Shown here: positions 23,481-33,940 of the stretch, piece after piece
Layout of the letters: the number at the start of each line of letters is the position of its first letter
Numbering within the stretch: position 1 is the first letter of the stretch
Assembly (NCBI GenBank): GCA_003868215.1
Contig: QWDQ01000010.1
Span: 372,001 to 436,000, forward strand
DNA length: 64,000 nucleotides
DNA from: Pseudophaeomoniella oleicola
Taxonomy: Eukaryota > Ascomycota > Eurotiomycetes > Phaeomoniellales > Phaeomoniellaceae
Direction of reading: 5' to 3'
Made by a program: the position numbers and the translations under genes
Notes under the pieces: model-generated
What the model was told of the DNA's origin: nothing
The model's database searches: none
What the model saw: the letters and a program-made list of their open reading frames with translations, nothing else

Positions 23481-26400
23481 ATGTCTGACAGTCCTAGGCT
23501 CGTCCCAAGAGAAGTCGAGGTGATAGACCTGGAGTCATACGAAGTTCCAATATCTCTCAATCTGCCGCCGCCCACAGTCAAAACAGAGCCTCGGGATAAT
23601 GCTATCACCCTTATTAGTTCTGCGAGGAAGACAGCTCTCGATAATGAGGGCAAGCCAAATAAGCAGAAACAGGGGGAAGCGCTTTCCGTTGTTGAGGCTT
23701 CTGAAAACACAAGTCCCAATACCACTACCCCTGCAGGACGCTTTTCCCACTCCACGCTGGGCAATAGAGCACTGCTCATTTCGAAAATAATGAAGAACAG
23801 AACTGCTGCAGACAGAGACAGAGAGTGCAAAGACAAAGATCGTGTAGCTCAGGCTATGGCGAGATATCGAGCAAGCATAGCACCACAACAGGAATCCCGT
23901 GAGCAGAAGCAAACTGTCGGCCACGGCTCAATTGCTGATGGCCATCGGGTTTCGTTCAACGGTTGGCCAGTGCCAGCTGGTTCCTCTGCTTCCGATGTTG
24001 CCATTGTCTCTCAAATGCGCAGTGCAGACATGCCTTCGCAACATCCCGACCAATCTTCAGCCGCTCTTGACGACATAGCATGGGCGGCAAATATCCAGGT
24101 CTCCGACAATGATGATTCGGAAGCGAAGGAAAAATATGAACAGGCTAAGAGGGAGTACCAAGAAAAAGTACGTTTGAAGCAAAACACGTTCATAGAAGAC
24201 ATCGAGATGACTAGACTTGAACGCGAAGAGCGTACCAGAATCAAAGCTCGGTCGAAGCGCAAGTCGCCTATACACGATGAAGAACCTCAACGATCTGACC
24301 ACGGATATGTGGAGGATGCCAACAGCTTATTCATCCCAGAGCGACCCGGTCTTCCTTCACCAAAGGCGCTAGGGAAGAACGAATCGTTAGACGATTATGA
24401 ACTCGCTGAACCACCCTCGAAACGGCCAAAAAAGGCTTCTCGTAAGAGACAGGATCTCACCGCTGGAGAGCTGCGTGCAACGATGCCCAAGGAGACCAGT
24501 CAGAAGGCGAGAAAAAGTCGGCCGCGCAAACGTGACGGCAAAACTCAAGCCAAACATAAAAAGGGGAAGAGAAGCAGAACAGGCCCGAACATGTCCAATG
24601 TTAGCTCGCTGTGGACCTCAGATATTGTGCGCGACGCGTCGGCGAATACTGGACTTCCTGGGATACCGAGCTTCACCGCAAAGGACAGACAACAAGCACT
24701 CCGTGAGCTGGTAGCATCTATTCCTTCACAACGCGGTGCGATGACATCGGATAGGCAGGCAATCGCCGACGCTCTGAAGAAGTTCTCCACCCCTCGCTCT
24801 GTGAAGTCCGATGGGCAAGGCGGATGGCTCTTGAAGGGTATGAGATCATCCTTGTACCACCATCAGCTCCTTGGTGTGGGGTGGATGCGTGACCGCGAAA
24901 ACGGTGGTGAGCAGCCCTATGGGGGAATCGTGGCTGACATTCCCGGCTTCGGCAAAACGGTACAAGTAATAGCTTGCACTCTTGATGATAGAGACGCGGC
25001 TAGAGAAACCCAGGATAGGACTACGCTCATCGTCGTCCCTCCTGCCCTTGTTGATCAGTGGCTTGCCGAATGGAAAAAGCATTGTGATCCTAAGGTTATT
25101 GGTAGAATTCTGAAATACTCTGCGGGATCCAGAATCGAAAGCACTGACATTCTCGGAGATCTGAGAAGTTACGACTGCATCATCACGACGTATCATGAAA
25201 TACTGAAGTCTTACCCTCTGCAAGCACCACCGAAAGACTTGACGACCGAGAGCGTTTTGAATGCGTGGTGGGTCAAAGTTTTCACAGAGAACGCAGGCCC
25301 TCTTCACAGGATTCGATTCCGCCGGATAGTGCTCGACGAATGCGTTGCGATCAAGGCTCCTGATGGCAAGATCAGCAGAGCTGTTCGTGCACTAACTGGA
25401 CATTTCAAATGGTGCATTTCTGGCACACCGATCCAAAATCGCAGTGAAGAATTCTTCGCTTACTTTGACTTCCTCAAGGTAAAAAATACTGGAGATTATG
25501 CGCTCTTCAAGACAAATTACTGCCAGGGCCGTAGTGATACGAGGACCGTCATCGATCCGCAACGCCTTATGCATGTACTTCAAGCCATTATGCTCAGGCG
25601 CTCCCACCTTGACAGATTGTTTTCCCGCCCGATTGTTACGCTACCTGGAATCGATGTTCATACGCAGAAGGTCAGATTTAACAAACTTGAACGCAGTATT
25701 TATCGGCTAGTTAAGCACAAGTTTATTCAAGCAATTAACAAGTTCTCTCAAGAAGGCAAGCTTCAAAGTCATTATCGAAACATTCTCACCATGATGCATC
25801 ATCTCCGGATGCTCACAAGTCACGTACTCTTGGTCCAGAAAGTCTTGAAGGAGCAACTAACTGCTGAAGATGTGGAAAGTCTATGGCAGTTGACGCGGAA
25901 TGAGGTTCAAAATGGAGGAGACCAACTGCAACAAAATCAGATAGCGGAACTACGAGAGATGATCAATGCGCGATCTGAGCCGAAGGAGACAAGCAGTCAT
26001 GATTGCGAAGATAAAGTGGAAGCCGCTGTTCAGGCAGCTAAAGAGGACACCGTGGAGGCGACCCTCGGCGGCAGATTTCGTAAGCTTTTGAGAGCGCTGA
26101 AAGAGCATAAAACATGGGCAGAGTTGCACGAGAGATCAATTTGCCACAAGTGCAAATGTCCTCCAGATAATGCCTACGTCACGTCTTGTATGCACCTCTA
26201 TTGCAAGGAATGTTTGGAAGCAATGGCAGTTGCTGAGGCTACGGACGGCAACGACCAAAGCCATTGTTTGGAATGTGGCGAGATCTTCACACAAAGCTCG
26301 CCGTGTTCTGGGTTGAACGAGCTAGGCTGGGACACCGGCCTCCTGAGGGCTGAGGGTCAAAACAGAGCCAACAGAGATGACAGGGAGAAGTCGAAGAAGA

Positions 26401-27098
26401 AAAAGTTTCACCGCCGATCCTCTCCAACTTACGCCGAATCTGGTGGATCGAAAGATGTCGATTGGATCACATTGAGTGGTGATCTGCTGCCATCCGCGAA
26501 GACGGCTGCTGCGAAAGTACAGGTTCACCGCTGGCTTGAGAAGTCTCCTGATGAAAAAATAATTATTTTTACGCAGTGGATCGACATGATACGGATATGT
26601 CAGCGCATATGCGACAGGGAACGATGGAAGTACGTCCCTTATCATGGCGGCTTAGAGCTATCAACGAGAGCAAGGAACATTGATATCTTCCGGGAAGACA
26701 AGGACTGTAAGATTATGCTCTGTTCCCTAAAAGCAGGCGGCGTCGGACTCAACCTGACGTGCGCTTCTAAAGTAATCATCATGGATCTCTACTGGAATAG
26801 TTCTGTGGAACAACAAGCGTTTTGTCGCTGCTTCCGTATCGGCCAACAACGAAAAGTTGAAATCATCAGATACGTTGTCGAGGATTCTATCGATGACGAT
26901 CTCATCGCCATGCAAGAACGGAAGAACACGGAAATCGAGGCAGTCATGGGCACCGAGCAACTCAAGAAGCATGCTTCTGTCCAGGAACTGTTGGAACTTT
27001 TCGGTCCTGTCTCCGACGACAACGAGTCAGGTTTCATCTACGTCGAGGAAACCGAAGACGATGAAACCGAAATTCCGGTCCCACGCCGACCATTCTAG
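23481..27098 (+). CDS. SNF2-family translocase with inserted RING finger (Rad5/Rad16/Uls1-like), unusual ATPase motifs
   Basis: Predicted nuclear DNA translocase and possible E3 ligase. Single exon of 1205 residues. N-terminus: VEVIDLE (12-18), a SUMO-interacting-motif type sequence, and VKTE (33-36), a sumoylation consensus, then a long basic, disordered region to about 440. ATPase lobe 1 starts near 455: motif I is ADIPGFGKT (about 485-494) where SNF2 proteins usually read ADEMGLGKT, and motif II is LDECV (about 615) instead of DEAH or DEGH; the Walker lysine and the D-E pair remain. A C3HC4 RING (about 887-937: CHKC, CMHLYCKEC, CLEC) sits between the lobes, as in Rad5, Rad16 and Uls1. Lobe 2 is intact (about 1024-1157: FTQW, SLKAGGVGLNL, QAFCRCFRIGQ). 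Divergent from rtt107 and convergent with pex12. It could be an active STUbL-like translocase or one with altered ATP use. Confidence 0.9.
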   Translation: MSDSPRLVPREVEVIDLESYEVPISLNLPPPTVKTEPRDNAITLISSARKTALDNEGKPNKQKQGEALSVVEASENTSPNTTTPAGRFSHSTLGNRALLISKIMKNRTAADRDRECKDKDRVAQAMARYRASIAPQQESREQKQTVGHGSIADGHRVSFNGWPVPAGSSASDVAIVSQMRSADMPSQHPDQSSAALDDIAWAANIQVSDNDDSEAKEKYEQAKREYQEKVRLKQNTFIEDIEMTRLEREERTRIKARSKRKSPIHDEEPQRSDHGYVEDANSLFIPERPGLPSPKALGKNESLDDYELAEPPSKRPKKASRKRQDLTAGELRATMPKETSQKARKSRPRKRDGKTQAKHKKGKRSRTGPNMSNVSSLWTSDIVRDASANTGLPGIPSFTAKDRQQALRELVASIPSQRGAMTSDRQAIADALKKFSTPRSVKSDGQGGWLLKGMRSSLYHHQLLGVGWMRDRENGGEQPYGGIVADIPGFGKTVQVIACTLDDRDAARETQDRTTLIVVPPALVDQWLAEWKKHCDPKVIGRILKYSAGSRIESTDILGDLRSYDCIITTYHEILKSYPLQAPPKDLTTESVLNAWWVKVFTENAGPLHRIRFRRIVLDECVAIKAPDGKISRAVRALTGHFKWCISGTPIQNRSEEFFAYFDFLKVKNTGDYALFKTNYCQGRSDTRTVIDPQRLMHVLQAIMLRRSHLDRLFSRPIVTLPGIDVHTQKVRFNKLERSIYRLVKHKFIQAINKFSQEGKLQSHYRNILTMMHHLRMLTSHVLLVQKVLKEQLTAEDVESLWQLTRNEVQNGGDQLQQNQIAELREMINARSEPKETSSHDCEDKVEAAVQAAKEDTVEATLGGRFRKLLRALKEHKTWAELHERSICHKCKCPPDNAYVTSCMHLYCKECLEAMAVAEATDGNDQSHCLECGEIFTQSSPCSGLNELGWDTGLLRAEGQNRANRDDREKSKKKKFHRRSSPTYAESGGSKDVDWITLSGDLLPSAKTAAAKVQVHRWLEKSPDEKIIIFTQWIDMIRICQRICDRERWKYVPYHGGLELSTRARNIDIFREDKDCKIMLCSLKAGGVGLNLTCASKVIIMDLYWNSSVEQQAFCRCFRIGQQRKVEIIRYVVEDSIDDDLIAMQERKNTEIEAVMGTEQLKKHASVQELLELFGPVSDDNESGFIYVEETEDDETEIPVPRRPF

Positions 27099-27721
27099 AT
27101 AGAAGAGACTGGTGGCAACCGAAAGGAAAAGGCGATGGAGAAAGGGTGTAAACAGGGAAATCATTTGGATCTAGATTGGACGCTTTCTGGACAGGATCTT
27201 AGCTGACAAAGGGAAATCCCCCAGCATATAATTAACCGAAAATGTATTTAGCTATTTTTTGGGCAAGGGACGCTGAGCCAACAGCTGTGACGAGGGCACT
27301 GCAGGAAAAACCCCAAAGAAATAAAGGGAGCTGGCTGGCTGGTTGGCTGCACTATCATATCTCATCAACAGCTTCCAAAACCGCGAACCGCATTGAGAAA
27401 ACACCCCTTGAGCTGCTTATGCAAAATCGGAATCTATCGAGCTCCTCGATTCTGCGCTCTACGATTTACGTATACTATCGTCTATAGCCCAATTTATGCA
27501 TCTAGGTAGGTAGCTTAGGTCCCTAGGGATCTTTAGCTACATACACATACATACATAAATAATCAGTCGATACGAAGATGACCGTACTTTTTGGGATCGA
27601 AAGAAACGCCGCCAACCGTCTGCTCCCTAATGCCTGCTATGTAATGCAATGAACATAAAGAAGTAAAAAAAAAAAAGAGGGGGGGGGGCAAAGGAGAAGC
27701 TGGTTCAACAGGTATAAAACA
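27099..27721. other. Convergent 3' region, SNF2-RING / pex12
   Basis: No gene. It includes a CTAGGTAGGTA repeat patch with CATA repeats (about 27500-27560) and an A-run followed by a G-run at about 27666-27688. Probably two overlapping 3' UTRs. Confidence 0.5.
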
Positions 27722-29197
27722 TCACACCATGACTCTCCTGATCCCACCCGTACCACCGAGTACCCTTCTGCCAGTCACAGCACATCGACCTTTGCCGCTT
27801 TCCCATTTCCCTTCTCTGCTTCTTTCTCCTGTGTTTTCATTCCTCTCATCCTCATCGTCTAGTAGTGGGGTTTTCTCATCCTCATCGTTCCGGACCGTAG
27901 GAGGATCCTCCACGGCTGCCCATTCGCCGCCGAAGATGTTCTCGCCACGCATAAACGTTTCTTGACGTTCGTGGGTGCCTTCGAGCCATTTGAAAATGCA
28001 CGTGTAGTCGAAGACGTAGCCGGTCTGGCAGGCGGCCGGGTTGGTGATGGGGTGGAGGCAGATGGGACAGAGGTGGGAGGACGGTGGGGCGGGGAGGGTG
28101 AGGATCGGGACGCCAGAGGTGGAGGATATGGGCGGGTTGGAGAGGGATGAGGATGAGGATGAGGTTGCGTTGCGGGAAGACGGAGTAGATGATCGCTGCT
28201 GCTGCTGCCGCCCCTGGGGTTTCGGAGGGATTAAGGCTAGAGGACCGGTGATTATGGGAGGAGGAAGTTCGATTGACTCTGCGGCTTTGCGTGACAGTTG
28301 TCGTGAAAAGTCGGACGCATGCCACCACTCGAGGAACTTGAGAGCAAAGACACTGGTTGGGAGGAGGAATCGAAGACTGGAAAGGAGACGAGGACCCAAT
28401 GTTCGAGGATGAAGAAGTCCGGCTAGCCCTTGACCAGGACGGCCAGGAGTTGAACCAGCCAGTGGTGTCGCAGCAGCAGCAGCGAAGGCCCGGTAATCTG
28501 CTTCACCGAGACGGCGCATCCGCGTTCCGACCAGCCAGAGGAAAGGGTTAGAGTATTTTGTGTTGTCGAAGAGGTAGAGGAGGGAGAATGAAAGAATGGA
28601 CAAATAGTATGCAGCGTTGAGCGAAGGGTAGATCTTCCGCAGGAACCATTTGTATATATACATCACCCTCTGTCTCAGGGTTGGGCGCTGGGGTAAGGCA
28701 TTTCGATCCAGATACTGTGGTCCACTAGCGGAGGTGATCAGAGATGCCGACGGCGCAATATGGATGTCGTAGCTCTCGTCCAGTTTGCGCTTCAGATATG
28801 GTACTCCCACGAGGATAGCCAAGTTCCGCCATATATCCACATCACGGAGCTTCAACGTCTCGCGCACAAGCGATGGCGCCGCGAGGCTCGCCCGAGGGAC
28901 CTCTCCGCCCTTGACCTGCAAGACTCGCTCGCGTTTGAGGCCATAGAAATTCTCCGTGAAAGAGCCGCCGTAGGTCTTCAAGAAATGCCGCTCGACGACC
29001 AGAGATAGTATAGCGTATACTTCGTCGAACGAGTTCAGCACTCGCAGGAGGTACCGTGGTCGCCGATGGGTTGCAAGCGCAAGCAGATACCGGAGCGTCG
29101 GCGGTAGCAAGGCGTTGAGTTGCGCCTCTGAAATGAGCTCGAAGAGTGATGGCTTTGCATCGTCCAACGGGCGCTGCAGCGCCGGGAGGAAGTCCAT
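27722..29197 (-). CDS. pex12: Peroxin Pex12, RING E3 subunit of the peroxisomal import machinery
   Basis: Integral peroxisomal membrane protein; with Pex2 and Pex10 it forms the ubiquitin ligase and retrotranslocation channel that recycles the receptor Pex5. Single exon of 491 residues, [20 protein letters not shown] at the start. Family signatures are [20 protein letters not shown] and FYGLKR near the N-terminus, membrane segments around [20 protein letters not shown], and a C-terminal atypical RING ([37 protein letters not shown]) with fewer Zn ligands than a standard RING, as is normal for Pex12. An Ala-rich and a Ser-rich, low-complexity linker (GGATGAG repeats near 28145-28165) precede the RING. 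The acidic insert after the RING core ([20 protein letters not shown]) is longer than I expect in yeast. Confidence 0.94.
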   Translation of the reverse strand: MDFLPALQRPLDDAKPSLFELISEAQLNALLPPTLRYLLALATHRRPRYLLRVLNSFDEVYAILSLVVERHFLKTYGGSFTENFYGLKRERVLQVKGGEVPRASLAAPSLVRETLKLRDVDIWRNLAILVGVPYLKRKLDESYDIHIAPSASLITSASGPQYLDRNALPQRPTLRQRVMYIYKWFLRKIYPSLNAAYYLSILSFSLLYLFDNTKYSNPFLWLVGTRMRRLGEADYRAFAAAAATPLAGSTPGRPGQGLAGLLHPRTLGPRLLSSLRFLLPTSVFALKFLEWWHASDFSRQLSRKAAESIELPPPIITGPLALIPPKPQGRQQQQRSSTPSSRNATSSSSSSLSNPPISSTSGVPILTLPAPPSSHLCPICLHPITNPAACQTGYVFDYTCIFKWLEGTHERQETFMRGENIFGGEWAAVEDPPTVRNDEDEKTPLLDDEDERNENTGERSREGKWESGKGRCAVTGRRVLGGTGGIRRVMV

Positions 29198-29796
29198 CCC
29201 TGCCTCAGCATTGGAGGAAATCTAGTTGCCGTGTTTGGCTTCGTTCGCCATTCCAAATGTCCTCCGATGCGCTGGCAGCGCGTTGGAAAGTGATGGTGCA
29301 TGAAATGCTACTGTACTATCTTGAAATCCGCGATCAGGGTCCATCCATAAGAACCGAGGTCCAATACAAACCTTCATCAAACAAGCACAGAAGATACGTC
29401 ACGTTGCAGACTATAGATGGAATACATGTAGTCGAAGTATATCAGTCATGATTTCTCGTAATGTATCTACAGTGATTCTACGGCACGTCAATGCCTCTAA
29501 TATAGCATGCAGAGCTATTCATGTGGAGTGACGGTTTTCACCACCGCCAATATTTCTCCTGATGGTCAGCCTTGCCCAAGTCAATCCATGTCTCAGCTGA
29601 AGCTTCAGACTCTAAGACGCACGCAATTCTTCCACGTGCAACTGCGACTTCCGCAGTCTTTCTGTGCGACATCTAGGCCGTTGATGTGCTCAAATCCACC
29701 CTAAGGAAGCAGTGATTGAAACCAAGACGCCCATCTGTCACACACAATTCGAAACAATAGCCTCGATATCGATATTGATACTGAAAATAGAGGAGA
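29198..29796. other. pex12 upstream / carrier 3' flank
   Basis: 599 bp with nothing recognisable. Confidence 0.45.
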
Positions 29797-30924
29797 TCAT
29801 GATTCAATTCCCATCCACCATTTCGCTCTTTCGTAGACAAAGAAACTCGTTGCGGCCATGGGTACAATCTTTAAATATCCAATCGAAAGGCCAACAAAAA
29901 ATCCTTTCCAACCTCTCTCTTTCCAGATGAGTTTTGTTGTTTCTGCCATTCGCATCCGGTGTCCATCTCCAACAGCCCCGGCGACCTGCATTCTTCGGCG
30001 AATAACCTCGAGCGGGTAAGAAGCTGTTTGCGACACCAAACCTGCCGTGGCACCAGCTGTAAGTTCTGCGGGTGCGTTCAACTGAGCTCGACGAGGTTTT
30101 CGTTTCGCAGAATCATCTTCCGAGGTTGTGCTTTTCAGGACTGTATAGGATGCAATGGCTGGATGTCGGAGCCAATCGCCAACGGTATCGTGTGTAAGGA
30201 ATGACATCCCTGCATATGGCAGCATGCCCACTAGCGTTGGTGTAAAACCACGGTAAAAGTTGACTAGACCGGACCGTGGGGTAGACTGTTCAATTATAGC
30301 AGTGGCAGCGCCTTTTGCGGGAGGCGTTGATGGATGCTCATGATAGATCTGACGGCAGATTCTGGAAAGAGAGGAGCGAGATTGTTGCTTGGTCTCAAAG
30401 GCAAGCCGTACTCGAATGACTTCTAACGGATAAGTGACAAAGACCGATGTGACTCCAGCGAGAGACCCGGATATGAAGCGGCGAAAATGTGTCTCTTGCG
30501 AGTTTGATGGGATGACAACTGCACGGATCTGCTCGTACGCGAGAAACTTGATACCCGCATAGGGAAAGATTCGCAACAAAGTCGCCGAATGTCCTCTGAA
30601 TAAACCGCGAAGGCCTGCATTGGTATTGATATCCCGCATAGCCTTGAATACGCCAAACCATGACCCTGTGTACTTCTCGAACTGGGGACTAGATGCTTGA
30701 AAAAGGATCTTGACTCTGTCCAGCGGACCCACGATTGTCTTTGCCGCACATCCTGCAAGGCCTCCTGCTATTCCGCTACGCAGGACATAATCTAGAGTCT
30801 GTTTGTCATACTGGAGAGTCGCGCGCGTAGGATTGACGGCCATCGATTCTTCAGACGAGTGGTGGATGTTGTCACCGTCTGTTGTGCCTCCGAGCAGCCT
30901 GGAAGACTCTCGTTGGACCGCCAT
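29797..30924 (-). CDS. leu5: Mitochondrial carrier, Leu5/SLC25A16 type (coenzyme A related)
   Basis: Inner-membrane carrier of the SLC25 family; yeast Leu5 is needed for coenzyme A accumulation in the matrix. Single exon of 375 residues. Three carrier repeats, each with the P-x-D/E-x-x-K/R signature: GPLDRVK in repeat 1, YPLEVIRVR in repeat 2 and YPLEVIRRR in repeat 3. Leu5-type features include the N-terminal LRSGIAGGLAGCAAKTIVGP and the loop RGLFRGHSATLLRIFPYAGI. The protein ends FFVYERAKWWMGIES. The first 27 residues before the second Met look unstructured, so a shorter start at residue 28 is possible. Divergent from the METTL4-like gene (517 bp between starts). Confidence 0.92.
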   Translation of the reverse strand: MAVQRESSRLLGGTTDGDNIHHSSEESMAVNPTRATLQYDKQTLDYVLRSGIAGGLAGCAAKTIVGPLDRVKILFQASSPQFEKYTGSWFGVFKAMRDINTNAGLRGLFRGHSATLLRIFPYAGIKFLAYEQIRAVVIPSNSQETHFRRFISGSLAGVTSVFVTYPLEVIRVRLAFETKQQSRSSLSRICRQIYHEHPSTPPAKGAATAIIEQSTPRSGLVNFYRGFTPTLVGMLPYAGMSFLTHDTVGDWLRHPAIASYTVLKSTTSEDDSAKRKPRRAQLNAPAELTAGATAGLVSQTASYPLEVIRRRMQVAGAVGDGHRMRMAETTKLIWKERGWKGFFVGLSIGYLKIVPMAATSFFVYERAKWWMGIES

Positions 30925-31441
30925 CTCGGATAAAGGGGAGGAGTGTGACGAAGGCTCTACATAGCCTGCCTCTATTGTCGTATCGCATACGATGAGGATT
31001 CGTTCGAGAGACCAGATGCTTGAAGCATCTCTAAGATGAATGGAGGGAGGTCGACGATGACGAGTAGGAATGGTGTTGATTGTCAGCCGAGGATATTATT
31101 ATACGAACTACGGTACATGATGATGTCGGAACTTTTAGGTCACTTACAGTAATTAATTAATTAATAGGTACTGAGTAGTCGACTTTTAAGTGGATGGATG
31201 ACCGCTGAGGCTTGGAGTCCGGGGAAGAAATAACAATGTGCCGACACGGCTTAGCATGCTGCCATAACTGGAAAGATTCTCGAGTGAGCCCTATTGGCCT
31301 GACTTATTACTTGCATCTACCTACCTAGGTACCTTACCTAGGTATGTAATTACATATTAGTAATTTAACAACGAATCAATGCTCCAAGTCATGACCTGTT
31401 GACCGTGCGATGAGAGCTGGTTCAACGGGTGTCATATTTCA
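30925..31441. promoter_or_regulatory. Divergent promoter leu5-like / METTL4-like
   Basis: 517 bp. It holds a TAAT repeat near 31150-31165 and two exact TACCTAGGTA palindromes 3 nt apart (31322-31331 and 31335-31344). Confidence 0.55.
31322..31344. repeat. Tandem pair of TACCTAGGTA palindromes
   Basis: Two exact 10-bp palindromes separated by 3 bp, inside the divergent promoter. The same 10-mer recurs at 45871, 54404, 62255, 62304 and 63087, always between genes. Confidence 0.85.
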
Positions 31442-32638
31442 ATGAATGATTCTGCCATTCTATATGCAAATGCAGACCATTCTGTTGTGCTGATAGACCT
31501 TCCTCGGTCTATCGAGGTTGCTCAAAAGATAGACGGCCAACATCCAACACCTCGAATCATCTCATGCGAGGCGTTAGAAAGCCCATATCCTTCCACGGAG
31601 CCTAAGAAGGACTCAAAGAAGTTGTCGCTACGAGCATTAAGGTCCCCTGCAGCACGAGAATACCATGAAAGTGCTCAACGTCTAATACGGAATGCTCTTA
31701 ACGAGATACAGAGATCATATTCTGGTCCTTGGTGTCTAGAGCGTTCCTGCGTTCCGAAAGATGCACAGTCAGAGGCGACGAGTCATTTGAATCCGCTATC
31801 TCAGTCTGTACCATACTCAAGACAAGGAAAGATGTTACGTGCACCGGTGATATTGTCAAGGTCGCAGAACAACTTCTCCGACCTTGCAGACTTACGAGAC
31901 GCACTCGTCATGAATAGCGATGATCGTGCAACGCAGCTGCATGCCTCATTAACCCTTTTCAATATCCCCCCATGTTCGGCCTTTCTGCTATCCGATGTTG
32001 TTGTCTCATCGGCCTTCTTTACAGATATTGCACGTTTATTTGTAAAAGGTGAAACACCATGCGCCGATGGACTCTTTGGCATCATCGTCGCCGATCCTCC
32101 ATGGCCCAACAGATCTGCTAAAAGATCGAGCGCCTATGCAACATCGGAGTACCAAAACATTGATCCCTTCCAAGCAATAACTTTTCTCTTCAAGGACCAT
32201 TTGGCAAAGGATGGTTTGGCTGTCGTATGGGTCACGAATAAAGAGCACATCCGAACCGAACTCATACACCAGTTCCGAGACGATGGGCTTGAGCTCGTGG
32301 AGGAGTGGATTTGGGCCAAAGTTACACGTACGGGGGTCCCGGTTACCGATCTCGATGGTCTTTGGAGGTTACCATATGAGAGCTGTCTTCTGTTCCGGCG
32401 GCTGCAAGAAGATGACAAGGCTTCTGGTGGTATCAAGTACCGAGTCATTGTTGCAGCCCCAGACTTGCACTCCCGCAAACCGAGTCTAAAAGAAATGTTG
32501 ACTGCCATGTTTCCCGATTTACAGGTTAGGCCGACTTTGGAAGTGTTCGCCCGTAATCTCACAACAGGTTGGTGGGCATGGGGCAATGAAGTACTCAAAT
32601 ATTCCGCCCACGACGCGTGGAGAACTGCGTTCAAGTAA
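31442..32638 (+). CDS. MT-A70 family adenine N6-methyltransferase, METTL4-like
   Basis: Predicted S-adenosylmethionine-dependent methyltransferase acting on adenine in nucleic acid. METTL4 homologues are reported to modify U2 snRNA (m6Am) and, more debated, DNA 6mA. Single exon of 398 residues. The catalytic motif is DPPW at about residue 218 (in FGIIVADPPWPN), followed by an MT-A70 core: VVWVTNKEH, EEWIWAKVT, LWRLPYESCLLFRR and, near the end, RPTLEVFARNLTTGWWAWGNE, which contains the conserved E-x-F-A-R and W-x-W-G-N-E elements. The N-terminal 200 residues are poorly conserved. I prefer METTL4 to METTL3/Ime4 because of the W-W-A-W-G-N-E end and because no METTL3 zinc fingers are seen. The start at 31442 is the first ATG. 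Confidence 0.9.
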   Translation: MNDSAILYANADHSVVLIDLPRSIEVAQKIDGQHPTPRIISCEALESPYPSTEPKKDSKKLSLRALRSPAAREYHESAQRLIRNALNEIQRSYSGPWCLERSCVPKDAQSEATSHLNPLSQSVPYSRQGKMLRAPVILSRSQNNFSDLADLRDALVMNSDDRATQLHASLTLFNIPPCSAFLLSDVVVSSAFFTDIARLFVKGETPCADGLFGIIVADPPWPNRSAKRSSAYATSEYQNIDPFQAITFLFKDHLAKDGLAVVWVTNKEHIRTELIHQFRDDGLELVEEWIWAKVTRTGVPVTDLDGLWRLPYESCLLFRRLQEDDKASGGIKYRVIVAAPDLHSRKPSLKEMLTAMFPDLQVRPTLEVFARNLTTGWWAWGNEVLKYSAHDAWRTAFK

Positions 32639-33940
32639 GCGTCGGCGATAGAGATCCCGTTTGGGCGTTCAGAGGTTCTAGACGACAGGCTGAGATGGAG
32701 CCATGCGATCCGCCCAGTTGCATGATCAGGAAGACTCTAGTTGACATTCCAACCATGGCCACGGGTGACAGAGAATAGTCAGCAACAAATGGCGCAAATG
32801 GTGCCTTCAACCTGCATCATGACATGTTCTTTGGAAAAGTGAAAAAGCTTCCCATGAAATTTGTGCATACATCTCCGCCAACGGAGGCACATCGCATGCA
32901 GAAATCAGTTGCAGCCAACGATTAATACATCCCCCTGGATTAACCCACCGGCATGCAGAGAAAGCCAATTACAGTTAGCAGAGGGTTGAATGGATGCCAA
33001 TGCTGGGAATACCTATTGTATATCACATTTAACATCCACTGGTCTTTGCTTTCCCTCGGCAGTTGATGGACCTGATCCTGATCCTGATCCAGCTCATGTC
33101 GCCACAAAGAAAGAATAAGAGAAAAGCAAAGCAGGCATTAAGCGGTCTTCCACATACAATCTTTGATGTGATATTTGTCCAAAGTCGAGATCCAAAAAGG
33201 GTTAAGTTCCAAAGTGGTGGAAGCCACAGACGGAAACGATTAGTTTCCTCGATCCTCCCGTTTTAGGAGAACTGGGGAAAGCATCGAAGTGATCGGACAC
33301 AGATGCGCTTTGATGGCTCCTCTACCATACTTCAGCTAATATCCGATATTTATCGTCAAGCTCACATCCACTCCTGGCCTTATCCAAATGCGTCATGCCT
33401 CGCAAATTCAATCTCATATCGACAACACAGTGCGATTCCCCTGCAGCCACTTCCGCGCTGTGTTTTCGCTTTCAGGCTTTTGAGTCCTGCGGTCACAATG
33501 CTGGAGACGGTGTCACTCGCTTCCAGGAGAGCCACCCATGCCGAACCCTGCATTCTCCTTAGCCGCGATATTGGGACCTCTCTTGGATGCGAATACCTGA
33601 GGGCCGACATCTGTGAGAAGTCACTTCCCCAATCCTCTATTCACCGCAAGAAACAACAAGGCTTCGTGTTGAGTAGCCGCCGAATATCTTGCTGATACGC
33701 CGACTATCAAAACGTTACAGGTCAACGAACATACCTTCCTTTCCTTCTCTAAATTGACATACGGTGATCGTGAGTCGATCGGAAGGAGGATTTCGACATC
33801 TCTTACTTCGATTTTCCTTGCCTGGGCTGGCTCTGTCACAGTCGCTGGCCTCTATGAATATCCCAAGAGCTACGGAATCCGTTTGACGAAGCTATATTGC
33901 TATAGAGATCTGCCGGCGTTACTCTCAGTTTCTCTTCAGG
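32639..33940. other. 1.3 kb between METTL4-like and GPCR genes
   Basis: No gene recognised. Small frames at 33063-33266 and 33303-33695 on the plus strand may be leader of the receptor gene, a common arrangement for regulated fungal receptors. Confidence 0.45.
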
